From: Sphingomonas sp. NFR15
GTDB taxonomy: Bacteria > Pseudomonadota > Alphaproteobacteria > Sphingomonadales > Sphingomonadaceae
Reading direction: 5' to 3'
Assembly: GCF_900103265.1 (NCBI RefSeq)
Contig: NZ_FMWX01000001.1
Location: 310,001-374,000 of the forward strand
DNA: 64,000 bases
Positions 17,845 through 26,393 of this stretch are shown one piece after another. The position numbers were made by a program, and so were the translations under genes. The stretch's first letter is position 1, and each line of letters opens with the position of its first letter. The notes under the pieces were generated by a model. That model saw nothing but the letters and a program-made list of their open reading frames with translations. It was not told where the DNA came from and did no database searches.

Positions 17845-20102
17845 TCGCACCCTTCGAGGAATATCTGCGTCACGTCGTCATCCAGGCGCCGCGCCGGCGC
17901 AGGGTGGAGAGCTGGGACGCGCTGGCCGCGACGCTCGACGCCGACGAAGCCCCGCCGCTCCAACCGCCGCCGCGCCGGCAATCGCTCGCCGCGCCACGGC
18001 TCGACCTGTCGTGGAAGCACAATGTGCGCGCGGCGTTCAGGAGCGGTCCGGCGGTGGAGCAGCCGGGCTGGCAGCGGGTGGTGGAATATCGCCAGCGCGT
18101 GTGCCTGGTGCTGACGATCGCGATGACGGCGGGCATCCTGTTCCTGTCCGACATCATGTTGCGCGCGCAGCAGATGCCGCCGGTCACGCATCAGCTCTAT
18201 CTGGCGGTGTACGGGGTGATGACATTCTTCCTCGCCGCCAATTTCTTCAAGATGATGCTCGGCACCTGGTACATGCTGCGCGGCGCGAAGGGCAATCCGT
18301 GGCACCCGGCGCACACCGCCTGCGATCCGCCGGCGGATGCGCGCGTCGCGATCGTCTTTCCGGTCTATCACGAGGATGTGCCCCGCGTCGCGGCGGGGAT
18401 CGCGGCGACATGGCAGTCGATCGCGCGCCGCCATCCCGATCTGGCGGGGCATTTCGATACCTTCCTGCTCTCCGACAGTCGCGATCCCGCGTACCGGATC
18501 GCCGAGGAAGCGGCGATCCACGCGCTGCGCGAGAGCTTCCCGCACGGGCGGTTCTTCTATCGCTGGCGACCGAGCAACCGGAACGCCAAGCTCGGCAATA
18601 TCGGCGATTTCTGCCGGCGGTGGGGCGGCGACTATACCTACATGCTGGTGATGGACGCCGACAGCGTGATGGACGGCGACGCGATCGTCGCGCTGTTGCG
18701 GATGATGGCGGGCAATGCCAGACTCGGCATCCTCCAGACCAACCCCCGGCCGATCCTGCGCACCAGCCTGTTCGGGCGGATGCAGCAATTCGGCGCGCGG
18801 CTCTACGGCTCGGTATTCTCCTACGGCCTCCAGGCGATGTACATGGGCAATGCCAGCTACATCGGCCATAACGCGATGATCCGCATGGCGCCCTTCGTCC
18901 GCCACTGCCTGCTGCCCGAGCTGAGCGGGCCCAAGCCGTGGGGCGGCAAGCCGCTGAGCCACGACATCGTCGAATCGGCGATGATCGTGCGCGCCGGTTA
19001 TGAAGTATGGTTCCTCGCGGATATGGATGGCAGTTACGAGGAGATGCCCGCCAACATCCTCGCCTTCCTGATCCGCGAGCGGCGCTGGATGCAGGGCAAC
19101 CTTCAGCACTTACGCTTCGTGTTCCTGAACGGCCTGCGCTCGATCCACCGCGAGACCTTCATCAACGGATCGATGGGCTATCTTTCAGCGCCGCTGTGGG
19201 CGGCGTTTCTGGTGATTTCGGCCTATGGGATGATAAATTTCCTTCAGCATGGGCTGCTGGCGATCGGCAGTTTGCGGTCGATCGAGATGCCGATGCTGAT
19301 GCTGCTGATCTCGTCGCTCGTCTTCCTGTTCCTGCCCCGGCTGATCGCGATCGGCGTCAACATCGCGAGCGGACGCGCGCGGACGTTCGGCGGCAAGGAC
19401 AAGCTCGTCTGGTCGGTGGTGCTGGAGACTTTGTTCTCGTTCTTCTTCTCGCCGTTGATGATGGCGTTCATCAGCCGCTTCCTATGGCTGTGGGTGAAGC
19501 GAAAGGGCATCAACTGGGACACGCAATCACGCGGCGACGAGCCGCTGCCCTGGCACGACTGTGTGCGCTATTTCGGCTGGGTGAGCGTGCTCGGCGCGGC
19601 CTGCCTGGCGTTGATGGCGTGGCAATTGGCGACCGTGCCGTGGACGCAGCAGGTGCTGCTCTCGGCGGTATCGGGCGGACTGATCGAGCCGCTCGACCTG
19701 GTGCTTTGGTATTCTCCGATCCTGCTCGGTTTCACCTTCAGCGTGTGGATCGCGCGGGTGACGAGCCGGACGTTTCCGCTGCTCGCGGCGCGCAAGCTGT
19801 TCAGCATTCCCGAGGAAATCGACGTGCCGCAGGTGGTGACTGCGCTTCAGCGCTACGAGACGCGCTTCCGGGCGGTGCTGCCCGATCCGCGCGCGGGCGA
19901 GACGGTGGCGGCGGCGGTGCGCGACCCCGACTTCTACGTCCGCCACCGGCGCGAGACGCGCGCGCGGGCACACCCGCCGGAGCGGCTGCTGGCGAAGATC
20001 GCCCGTGCCGACCGGCTCGAGCGCGCCGAAGTGAACCTTGCGCTCAGCGACCGCGCGAGCTTCGACGCGCTCCACCGCTCCGGCGCGCGCTCGATTTCCT
20101 GA
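17841..20102 (+). CDS. OpgH/MdoH-like membrane glucosyltransferase
   Basis: 753 residues from GTG 17841 (GTGA overlap). Family 2 glycosyltransferase that polymerises glucose from UDP-glucose and threads the beta-glucan through the inner membrane. Visible are paired N-terminal membrane segments (about 95-150), the catalytic acidic motifs (FLLSDSRDPAYRI; YMLVMDADSVMDGD), an acceptor-site Asp (PLSHDIVESAMI), the processivity motif (LIRERRWMQGNLQH) and a block of at least four C-terminal membrane segments. It is shorter than the E. coli protein, with a reduced N-terminal extension. No opgG partner is present in the window; instead it is co-transcribed with capsule-export genes, suggesting surface export of its product. 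Confidence 0.88.
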   Translation: MIAPFEEYLRHVVIQAPRRRRVESWDALAATLDADEAPPLQPPPRRQSLAAPRLDLSWKHNVRAAFRSGPAVEQPGWQRVVEYRQRVCLVLTIAMTAGILFLSDIMLRAQQMPPVTHQLYLAVYGVMTFFLAANFFKMMLGTWYMLRGAKGNPWHPAHTACDPPADARVAIVFPVYHEDVPRVAAGIAATWQSIARRHPDLAGHFDTFLLSDSRDPAYRIAEEAAIHALRESFPHGRFFYRWRPSNRNAKLGNIGDFCRRWGGDYTYMLVMDADSVMDGDAIVALLRMMAGNARLGILQTNPRPILRTSLFGRMQQFGARLYGSVFSYGLQAMYMGNASYIGHNAMIRMAPFVRHCLLPELSGPKPWGGKPLSHDIVESAMIVRAGYEVWFLADMDGSYEEMPANILAFLIRERRWMQGNLQHLRFVFLNGLRSIHRETFINGSMGYLSAPLWAAFLVISAYGMINFLQHGLLAIGSLRSIEMPMLMLLISSLVFLFLPRLIAIGVNIASGRARTFGGKDKLVWSVVLETLFSFFFSPLMMAFISRFLWLWVKRKGINWDTQSRGDEPLPWHDCVRYFGWVSVLGAACLALMAWQLATVPWTQQVLLSAVSGGLIEPLDLVLWYSPILLGFTFSVWIARVTSRTFPLLAARKLFSIPEEIDVPQVVTALQRYETRFRAVLPDPRAGETVAAAVRDPDFYVRHRRETRARAHPPERLLAKIARADRLERAEVNLALSDRASFDALHRSGARSIS

Positions 20103-20255
20103 AGGGAGAATATATTTCTCATCATCTGGACAGCGCCAGCATCCTGTGGTGTGATCTCGACTCGCGGACCCGGAGCTTGGCTCCGCAGGTAGCGTCTGTC
20201 GTTCGGCCGTGGCGGGAGCTGCGCGGCCGTCCGATTCGGGAAAAACAGGGAGCGC
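20103..20255. other. Leader/intergenic region before the Tat-aminotransferase gene
   Basis: 153 bp. It contains a short GGAGC-TTG-GCTCC hairpin near 20179-20192 and an A-rich stretch ending in GGGAAAAACAGGGAGC just before ATG 20256, which supplies the ribosome-binding site. No strong terminator separates the two genes, so read-through from the glucosyltransferase operon is possible. Confidence 0.4.
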
Positions 20256-21428
20256 ATGATGACGACCGATCTACTCGACCGCGAAGCGCGGGAAGACCTT
20301 CACGACCGCGGCTATTCGCGCCGGCAGATCGGCCGTATCGCGATGCTGCTCGGCGCGGGCGCGACGGCCAGCCAGTTCATCACCAGCGGTGCGCAGGCGC
20401 AGCAATCCGCCAAGGCGCTGGTCGGTGCGGTGCGGATCGGCTCGAACGAGTGCTGGACCGGGCCTTTCCCCGAAGGTGTGCAGGCGGCCGCCGCGATCGC
20501 CTCGGTCGGCAACCGCTACGAACCCGACAACGAACATGCCAAGCTCGCCGCCGCGGTCGCGCAGGTCGAGGGCGTCACGCCCGAGTGCATCCTCGCCTGG
20601 CCGGGGTCGAGCGACCCGCTCAACCGCGCGGTCATCACCTTCTGCTCGCCGCAGAAGGGGCTGGTGACGGCGAACCCGACGTATGAACAGAGCTGGCGGA
20701 CGGCGGCGTGGCTCAGCGTCAAGCCGACGCGGGTGCCGCTCACCGCCGATTACCGCCACGACGTGAAGGCGATGCTCGCCGCCGATCCCAACGCCGGCCT
20801 CTATTACATCTGCTCGCCCAACAACCCGACCGGCACGCTGACGCCGATCGCGGACATCGAGTGGCTGCTCGCCAACAAGCCGAAGGATTCGGTGGTGCTG
20901 GTCGACGAGGCGTACATCCACTTCGCCGGCGCGCAGAGCGCCGCCAAGCTCGCCTGCACGCGCAACGACGTGATCGTGATGCGGACCTTCTCCAAGCTGT
21001 TCGGCATGGCGGGGATGCGGCTCGGCCTCACCATCGCGCATCCCGATCTCTACAAGAAGATGATGCGTTATGACGGCGGACAGGTGACCAACATGCTGCC
21101 GATGACCGCGGTCGCGTGCGGTACCGCCGTGCTGCCGCTCGCCGAGAAGATCACCGCGCGTCGCAACGAGATGATCGCGGTTCGCGAGGAGACGTTCGCG
21201 CACCTGAAGAAGCGCGGGCTGAAATACATTCCGTCGCAGGCGAACATGTTCATGGTCGATTGGGGCGCTGGCAAAGACCCCAAGGCGATGCAGGCCGCGT
21301 TCGTCGCGCAGGGTGTGCAGATCGGCCGGTCCTGGGACGCCTATCCCACGATGAGCCGCGTGACGGTCGGTTCGGCGGAGGACATGGCGAAGTTCCGGTC
21401 CGCGCTCGACAAGATCATCAAAGCCTGA
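20256..21428 (+). CDS. PLP-dependent class I/II aminotransferase with Tat-like leader
   Basis: 390 residues. The N-terminus reads GYSRRQIGRIAMLLGAGATA and continues to SGAQAQQ, a twin-arginine motif, hydrophobic stretch and AQA-like cleavage site, predicting Tat export of the folded holoenzyme. The body is a fold-type I aminotransferase resembling histidinol-phosphate aminotransferases: ICSPNNPTGTL (PLP-binding Asn), VLVDEAYIHF (Asp/Tyr), and the Schiff-base Lys in MRTFSKLFGMAGMRLG, plus a C-terminal SRVTVGS with the carboxylate-binding Arg. Substrate unknown. Its role beside a polysaccharide operon is undefined; modification of a periplasmic sugar or amino-acid metabolism are both conceivable. 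Confidence 0.87.
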   Translation: MMTTDLLDREAREDLHDRGYSRRQIGRIAMLLGAGATASQFITSGAQAQQSAKALVGAVRIGSNECWTGPFPEGVQAAAAIASVGNRYEPDNEHAKLAAAVAQVEGVTPECILAWPGSSDPLNRAVITFCSPQKGLVTANPTYEQSWRTAAWLSVKPTRVPLTADYRHDVKAMLAADPNAGLYYICSPNNPTGTLTPIADIEWLLANKPKDSVVLVDEAYIHFAGAQSAAKLACTRNDVIVMRTFSKLFGMAGMRLGLTIAHPDLYKKMMRYDGGQVTNMLPMTAVACGTAVLPLAEKITARRNEMIAVREETFAHLKKRGLKYIPSQANMFMVDWGAGKDPKAMQAAFVAQGVQIGRSWDAYPTMSRVTVGSAEDMAKFRSALDKIIKA

Positions 21429-21467
21429 CGCACCCGGGCGCGGTCGGCGACGACCGCGCCCGATACC

Positions 21468-21893
21468 TCACCCGAGGCGGCGCGACTCGAACGCGTCGAG
21501 CGCCTCCACCAGCGGCAGATCGGCGGGCGGCATCGCCAGATCGCGCAAGGCGGCCGGGCGCCGCCAATCGAGCGCATCGGCGTCGATCGGCCGCGGCGCA
21601 CCCGACCAGCGCTCGCACCGATAGAGCAAGAGCAAGAGCGTGCGTTCGCCAATCGGCGCGGTGGCGAAGGCGAGCGCGGTGAGATCCGCCGCCGCTACGG
21701 CAACGCCGAGTTCCTCGGCCAGCTCGCGCACCAGCGCGGCCTCGGGCGCCTCGCCAGATTCGACCTTGCCGCCGGGAAACTCCCACAGCCCCGCCATCGC
21801 CCTGCCCGCGGACCGGCGCTGAACGAGGATACGTCCGTGCGGATCGGTCAGAGCCGCCGCGACGACGAGCAAGATGCCGTTATTTGCTGTCAC
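21468..21893 (-). CDS. mutT: MutT-like Nudix hydrolase (8-oxo-dGTPase type)
   Basis: 141 residues from GTG 21891-21893 (VTANNGILLVVAAALTD). The full Nudix box is present, running from GGKVESGEAPEAAL into VRELAEELGV, which binds the divalent metal and the diphosphate. The preceding LVQRRSAGRAMAGLWEFPGG is the MutT/(d)CTP-diphosphatase pattern. Predicted to hydrolyse oxidised nucleotides. The frame is open upstream to 21959 but without similarity. On the minus strand a GGAAC-N16-CGTG sequence lies just before the GTG; if used as an EcfG promoter the transcript would be nearly leaderless, so this is only a suggestion. Confidence 0.88.
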   Translation of the reverse strand: MTANNGILLVVAAALTDPHGRILVQRRSAGRAMAGLWEFPGGKVESGEAPEAALVRELAEELGVAVAAADLTALAFATAPIGERTLLLLLYRCERWSGAPRPIDADALDWRRPAALRDLAMPPADLPLVEALDAFESRRLG

Positions 21894-22141
21894 CCCCCGC
21901 CTTTCACGATGCGATATCAAGAACGTTCCGCCAGAGCGGGAAATCGATGGCGAGAGCAAGGTGTAAGTGGCCGAAACGGCGAACCCGAGAACACAGAGCG
22001 GCAGGAATGCCGCCGCACCAGAAAAGTTCCCGGCCCTGCTTAAACTTTTATCAAGACTGGTCGCCTAGACGGCTCTCGCTGGCCCGGTAGATCCGGTTCG
22101 GCCGGGTAACTGAAGCTACTAAACCACTGGAGACCGGACAC

Positions 22142-22318
22142 ATGCAGAGCATCCGCAAGTTCATCAAGAACAACAAGGGCGCGACCGCCATCGAATACGG
22201 CCTGATCGCCGCCCTGATCGCGGTTGCCGCGATTGCCGCCATGAAGGGCATCGGCACGCAGCTCACCAACACATTCGAGAACGTCTCGTCGAATATGAAG
22301 ACGACAACGGGCGCGTAA
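22142..22318 (+). CDS. Flp/Fap-type pilin
   Basis: 58 residues, ATG 22142 to TAA 22316-22318. It is a typical Flp pilin: short basic leader MQSIRKFIKNNKGATAIEYG with the prepilin cleavage context and the conserved Glu-Tyr pair, then a hydrophobic core (LIAALIAVAAIAAM) and a polar tail. In Tad systems the pre-pilin is cut by TadV/CpaA before the AIEYG segment and assembled into adhesive fibres. No cpa/tad assembly genes are in the window, so this is an orphan or distal pilin gene. It has its own long 5' region and a very strong terminator, implying independent and probably high expression. Confidence 0.93.
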   Translation: MQSIRKFIKNNKGATAIEYGLIAALIAVAAIAAMKGIGTQLTNTFENVSSNMKTTTGA

Positions 22319-22341
22319 GCTCAAGCTCTTCGGAAGAAGAT

Positions 22342-22374
22342 CGGGCGGCGGAACAACGTTCCGCCGCCCGTTTT
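22342..22374 (+). terminator. Strong Rho-independent terminator of the pilin gene
   Basis: A perfect 13-bp GC-rich stem (22342-22354 with 22358-22370), 3-nt AAC loop, then TTTT. It begins 24 bp after the pilin stop and lies between convergent genes (accA ends at 22418 on the other strand). Confidence 0.93.
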
Positions 22375-22417
22375 ATTCGCGGAAACGTTCAAGACCGCGC
22401 AATTCTCATCTGGCCGA

Positions 22418-23365
22418 TTAGAAGCGGCCCATCGCCAAAAACTTCTCCCGCCGCGCCCGCCGCAGCGCGTCGGCATCGAGCCCGCTCAACTCAGCAAGCG
22501 ACTCGGCGAGCGCATTGCCCAGCGCACCGATCGCCGCGACCGGATCCCGGTGGGCGCCGCCGAGTGGTTCAGGCACGATCGTGTCGATCACGCCCAGCCC
22601 CTTCAGATCCTGCGCGGTCACCTTCATCGCCTCGGCCGCGTCCGCCGCGCGTTCGTTGGTGCGCCACAGGATCGCCGCGCAACCCTCGGGCGAGATCACC
22701 GAATAGACCGCATTCTCGAACATCAGAACGTGGTTCGCCGCCGCGAGCGCGATCGCGCCGCCCGAGCCGCCCTCGCCCACGATCGCCGCGATCATCGGCA
22801 CGCCGAGCGCGAGGCATTGCTCGGTCGAGCGCGCGATCGCCTCGGCCTGGCCGCGCTCCTCGGCCTGAACGCCGGGGAACGCCCCCGAGGTATCGACCAG
22901 CGTCAGCACGGGCAGGCCGAAGCGATCGGCCAATTGCATCAGCCGAATCGCCTTGCGATAGCCCTCGGGCTTGCCCGAGCCGAAATTGTGCCGGATGCGC
23001 GTCGCGGTGTCATGGCCCTTTTCGTGGCCGATCACCATCACCCGCTGGCCGCGAAACCGCGCGAAGCCGCCGAGGATCGCCTGATCGTCGCCGAAGCCGC
23101 GGTCCCCGGCGAGCGGCATGAACCCGTCGAACAGCCCGGCGACATAATCGCGGAAATGCGGCCGTTCGCCGTGCCGGGCGACGAGCGTCTTCTGCCACGG
23201 CGTGAGTTTGGCATAGGTGTCGCGCAGCAGCTTGTCGGATTTGGCCTGGAGCCGCCCGACATCGGCGGAGATATCCACCGTGCCGCCGTCGGCGGTTGCG
23301 CGCAGATCGTCGATGCGAGCCTGGAGCTCCGCGATCGGCTTTTCGAAGTCGAGGAAGGTTGCCAT
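22418..23365 (-). CDS. accA: Acetyl-CoA carboxylase carboxyltransferase subunit alpha
   Basis: 315 residues from ATG 23363-23365 (MATFLDFEKPIAELQARIDD). With AccD (46332-47189) it forms the carboxyltransferase that moves CO2 from biotin to acetyl-CoA in fatty-acid synthesis. Signature stretches are GHEKGHDTATRIRHNFGSGK, LPVLTLVDTSGAFPGVQAEE and the GGSGGAIALAAANHVLMFEN acyl-CoA-binding region. Thirteen upstream codons of open frame lack similarity and were excluded. The gene is separated from xerD by 64 bp and likely co-oriented with it. Confidence 0.96.
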   Translation of the reverse strand: MATFLDFEKPIAELQARIDDLRATADGGTVDISADVGRLQAKSDKLLRDTYAKLTPWQKTLVARHGERPHFRDYVAGLFDGFMPLAGDRGFGDDQAILGGFARFRGQRVMVIGHEKGHDTATRIRHNFGSGKPEGYRKAIRLMQLADRFGLPVLTLVDTSGAFPGVQAEERGQAEAIARSTEQCLALGVPMIAAIVGEGGSGGAIALAAANHVLMFENAVYSVISPEGCAAILWRTNERAADAAEAMKVTAQDLKGLGVIDTIVPEPLGGAHRDPVAAIGALGNALAESLAELSGLDADALRRARREKFLAMGRF

Positions 23366-23429
23366 CAGGTCGCGTCGGTTACGGTGTGGGCGCGAACTTG
23401 GCAATGGTTCGTGATGCGAGGAGTAGCGG

Positions 23430-24374
23430 TCACGCGGGCTTCACCGAGGCCAGCTTCCCATCGGCGCGGGCGCGGGCCTCGGCGAGCGGATGGCGCTGGT
23501 TGACGAGGCTGACCAGCCGGCTGGCATCGACATGGGTGTAGATTTCGGTAGTGGCGATGTCCGCATGGCCGAGCATCGTCTGGAGCGCGCGCAGGTCGGC
23601 GCCGCCGGCGAGCAGGTGCGTGGCGAAGGCGTGACGCAGCACGTGCGGGCTGATCCGGTCGGGCGGGATACCCGCCTCGGCGCCGAGCGCGCGCAGCAAC
23701 TGGAACAGCCGCACACGCGACAGGAAGCTCTTGCCCGAGGGGAACAGCCACGGCTGATCGGCGGGAACATACATGCGCCACGCGGCGACGGCGGCGCGCG
23801 CGCGATCCGAGATCGGGACCAGCCGTTCGCGCCCGCCCTTGCCGCGCAGGATGCAATAGGGCCGATCGGGCGCGACCGCGTTTCTCGGCAGCGACACCAG
23901 CTCCGTGGCGCGCAAGCCCGAGCCGTAGAGCAGTTCGACCAAGGCGGCGAGCCGCAGGTCGCGGATGTCGAGCGGGTCGGCGGCGAGCCGCTCGGCGATC
24001 ACCGCGAACAGCCGGTCGACATCAGCGACGCTCAGCACCTTGGGCAGCGGCCGCCGCGTGCCGGGACGGGGTAGCGCCGCGCCGGGGTCGTCGGGGCGAT
24101 GCCCTTCATCGGCGAGGAAGGCGAAGAAGCGCCGGAGCGCGGCGGATTTGCGCGCCACGGTGGCGTGCGAGAGATCGCTCCAGCTCGCCGAAAGACGGGT
24201 GAGATCGGCGGCGCTCGCGGCCACGAGCGCGCCTTTCAGGACATCGGACGCGAGCGCGAGATCGCTGCGATAGGCAGCGAGCGTGTTCCTGGCGGCACCC
24301 CGCTCCGCCGCCATCATCTCGAGAAACCGCTCGATCAGCGCGCGATCGGCGCCGGGCCGCGCCGTATCGGTCAA
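23430..24374 (-). CDS. xerD: Tyrosine recombinase XerD
   Basis: 314 residues from TTG 24372-24374, which overlaps the stop of the upstream gene (TTGA); the frame extends upstream without similarity. Site-specific recombinase that resolves chromosome dimers at dif with XerC and FtsK. The N-terminal SAM-like DNA-binding domain is at about 10-95 (FLEMMAAERGAARNTLAAYR). Catalytic residues are all visible: Arg in GSGLRATELVSL, Lys in RGKGGRERLVP, HxxR in SPHVLRHAFATHLL, His in MLGHADIATT and the nucleophile in EIYTHVD. XerD rather than XerC is inferred from placement beside aroK/aroB and accA. Confidence 0.9.
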   Translation of the reverse strand: MTDTARPGADRALIERFLEMMAAERGAARNTLAAYRSDLALASDVLKGALVAASAADLTRLSASWSDLSHATVARKSAALRRFFAFLADEGHRPDDPGAALPRPGTRRPLPKVLSVADVDRLFAVIAERLAADPLDIRDLRLAALVELLYGSGLRATELVSLPRNAVAPDRPYCILRGKGGRERLVPISDRARAAVAAWRMYVPADQPWLFPSGKSFLSRVRLFQLLRALGAEAGIPPDRISPHVLRHAFATHLLAGGADLRALQTMLGHADIATTEIYTHVDASRLVSLVNQRHPLAEARARADGKLASVKPA

Positions 24375-26212
24375 AGCCGCGCGATCGCCTCGGCGGCGAT
24401 CATCCGCGCCTCGCCCTCCAACCCAACGGCGCGCAGCGCGGCGACGATGTGATACAGCGCTTCGGGCGACACGCCCGACCACGCCGGCGTCTGCATGCCG
24501 ACGGCCGCGAGCAACACCACCGTCCCCGGCTGGTTCGCCGTCGCGGCGCGGGTGAGCGCGCGGGTCCAGGCGTTCTCCTGCCCGATCCGCACGTCGAGCG
24601 TCTGCGCGCCCTGCTCGACATCACCGGCCGACAGGCGTCCCAGCCCGGCGAGGCCGGCGAAGAACATCTTGCGCTTGAGCGTCGCATCGCCGGCGCCGGC
24701 ATAGTTGCTGACCGCCGAATAGCGGTAGCGCCGCCCCTCGGGATCGGCGAGCGCGAGCATCGCCCACGCATCGCTCGAGGTCGCCACTGCGCCGCGCCAC
24801 TTCTGCGCGGTCACGTCATGCCCGGCCGCGAGCATCGACGCGACGAGCCGATCGGCGTCCGCGCCTTGCGCACCGACCGGCACGCGCGCCGCGGCACCCG
24901 CCGTCAGCACCAGCCGCGCATAGCGCGCGCTCGCGCTCTTCGGCGCATCCCACAGCGACTTGATCGCCCCCAGCCGGGTCGGCACGTCCCCACCACTATA
25001 GGCGGTCTGGAGATCGCGTGCGATCGCGGCTTCGGGCAGCGAATCGTCGCCTTCTTCCGTCACCGCGCCGTAGAGATCGACCAAGGCCGCGCTGGAGAAT
25101 ACGCCGCGTGCCGCCGCGATCTCGGCGGCCGGCGCGCGAACGTGCGCCGCGAGCATCGGCGACTGCGCGCGCCACGCCATGACGTTTCGGGAGGCGCCGT
25201 CGAGCAGCGGTGCCGGGATCTCGGTCGCCGAGGCCATCGCGAGGCCGTAGCGCCAGGCGGTGAGACGATCGACATCGTCCCATTCGATCGTCACGGCCTG
25301 TCGGCCGCGCGCCCCCGAGCCGGCGATCTTCTGCGCGAGCAGCAGGTCGATCCCGGTCGCGACCCGACTCTTGGCGGCGGCTGCGATCAGCGGCTGCGCC
25401 TTGCCGGGAAGGCCGGCCAGCCCGGCGCACATCGCCCGTGCCAGCACCCACCCGCGCTCGAAGCCGAGCGCATAGCCACCATCGACGATCGGGCACAGCT
25501 CCGCCGGATCGCCATTGGCGAGCGCCGATTGCATCGCGATCTCATAGAGCTTGGGCGTGTAATCCTGATTATCGACGCTCTGCACCACCGCGCGCCCGGC
25601 GACCGATTCGCCCATGCGGAGCAACAGCCAGGCCCGCTCGGCGGCGAAATCCGCGCCGTTGACGCCTACGGGCGTATCGACGCGCGACACCAATGCGCGC
25701 CGCAGCGCGATCGACATCCAGCGCGAGGCGATCGGCAGGTTGAGCCCGCGCATCAGCGCCTCGACATACCGGCCGGGCGCGTTGCCGAACGCGGTGGCGG
25801 GCAAACCGCCGGCGGCGAGGTCGATCGGGCCGACCCGGCCGATCCACCGGCGCGCATAGGCGGGCATGTCGTACCGCACCGGAATCGCGATCACGCCGGG
25901 CGTCGGCGTGCCGCTCGGCGTCGGCGTCGCGGCGGCGAGCGGGAGCGGCGGCGGCGCGCCGTTGCCGTCCGGCAGCGGCGGCGCGAGCGGGGTCGGCGCG
26001 GTACGGACCACCGCCCCACCGCTCGCGGTTTCGCGCGGAGACGGGCGCGGCGAGGGCGTTGGGGCCGGCTCGCCGAACCCGGGCGGAAGGATCGACTGCG
26101 GCGAATTCTGGCCGAGCGCGGGTATCCCCACGCCCAACGCGATCACCCCCGCCAATGCGACGAGCGGAAGATCAGCCCTGGAGATTCGCAAGCGTGACAA
26201 CCTTCTCGACAT
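24371..26212 (-). CDS. Conserved sphingomonad-type protein of unknown function
   Basis: 613 residues. The N-terminus is basic followed by a hydrophobic segment (LPLVALAGVIALGVGIPALG), a signal anchor or signal peptide. Then comes a Pro/Thr-rich linker (about 45-105, with PTPSPRPSPRET and PTPSGTPTPG) and a long Ala/Leu-rich helical region to the end that looks like a degenerate helical-repeat solenoid (for example YEIAMQSALANGDPAELCPI; WAMLALADPEGRRYRYSAVS). Probably exported or periplasmic. No catalytic motif was recognised. It overlaps the small membrane ORF upstream by 41 bp and xerD downstream by 4 bp. Function unknown. Confidence 0.85.
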   Translation of the reverse strand: MSRRLSRLRISRADLPLVALAGVIALGVGIPALGQNSPQSILPPGFGEPAPTPSPRPSPRETASGGAVVRTAPTPLAPPLPDGNGAPPPLPLAAATPTPSGTPTPGVIAIPVRYDMPAYARRWIGRVGPIDLAAGGLPATAFGNAPGRYVEALMRGLNLPIASRWMSIALRRALVSRVDTPVGVNGADFAAERAWLLLRMGESVAGRAVVQSVDNQDYTPKLYEIAMQSALANGDPAELCPIVDGGYALGFERGWVLARAMCAGLAGLPGKAQPLIAAAAKSRVATGIDLLLAQKIAGSGARGRQAVTIEWDDVDRLTAWRYGLAMASATEIPAPLLDGASRNVMAWRAQSPMLAAHVRAPAAEIAAARGVFSSAALVDLYGAVTEEGDDSLPEAAIARDLQTAYSGGDVPTRLGAIKSLWDAPKSASARYARLVLTAGAAARVPVGAQGADADRLVASMLAAGHDVTAQKWRGAVATSSDAWAMLALADPEGRRYRYSAVSNYAGAGDATLKRKMFFAGLAGLGRLSAGDVEQGAQTLDVRIGQENAWTRALTRAATANQPGTVVLLAAVGMQTPAWSGVSPEALYHIVAALRAVGLEGEARMIAAEAIARL

Positions 26213-26309
26213 GGGTCAGGGGCTTTTCGTGCGCACGGCCCGCGAGCAGAAACATTCCGCCGACGAGCACGACGACCACGACCAGAAGCACAACCAGCGA
26301 GCGGGACAT
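26172..26309 (-). CDS. Small single-span membrane protein
   Basis: 45 residues, ATG 26307-26309 to stop at 26172. One strongly hydrophobic span (LVVLLVVVVVLVGGMFLLAG) followed by a short polar tail (RAHEKPLTHVEKVVTLANLQ). An AAGG-like Shine-Dalgarno precedes the ATG. Its 3' part overlaps the start of the 613-residue gene by 41 bp, suggesting translational coupling and a joint role. It is divergent from aroK. No family was recognised; reality is supported by composition, position and overlap. Confidence 0.72.
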   Translation of the reverse strand: MSRSLVVLLVVVVVLVGGMFLLAGRAHEKPLTHVEKVVTLANLQG

Positions 26310-26393
26310 TGGCAAACCTTGTAACAAATGGGCGAAACCGGCCCGGCAGGCCCTTTTGCCCGAGCGGCAGGTGCGCTGTATAGCCCGTTTCCC

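Noticed and set aside
18011..18871. Alternative plus-strand frame inside the glucosyltransferase gene
   Set aside because: Out-of-frame reading of a gene whose own frame contains all glycosyltransferase motifs.
21893..21925. EcfG promoter for the MutT gene (GGAAC-N16-CGTG on the minus strand)
   Set aside because: The -10 element has one mismatch and the implied transcript would be almost leaderless; too weak to list as a feature.
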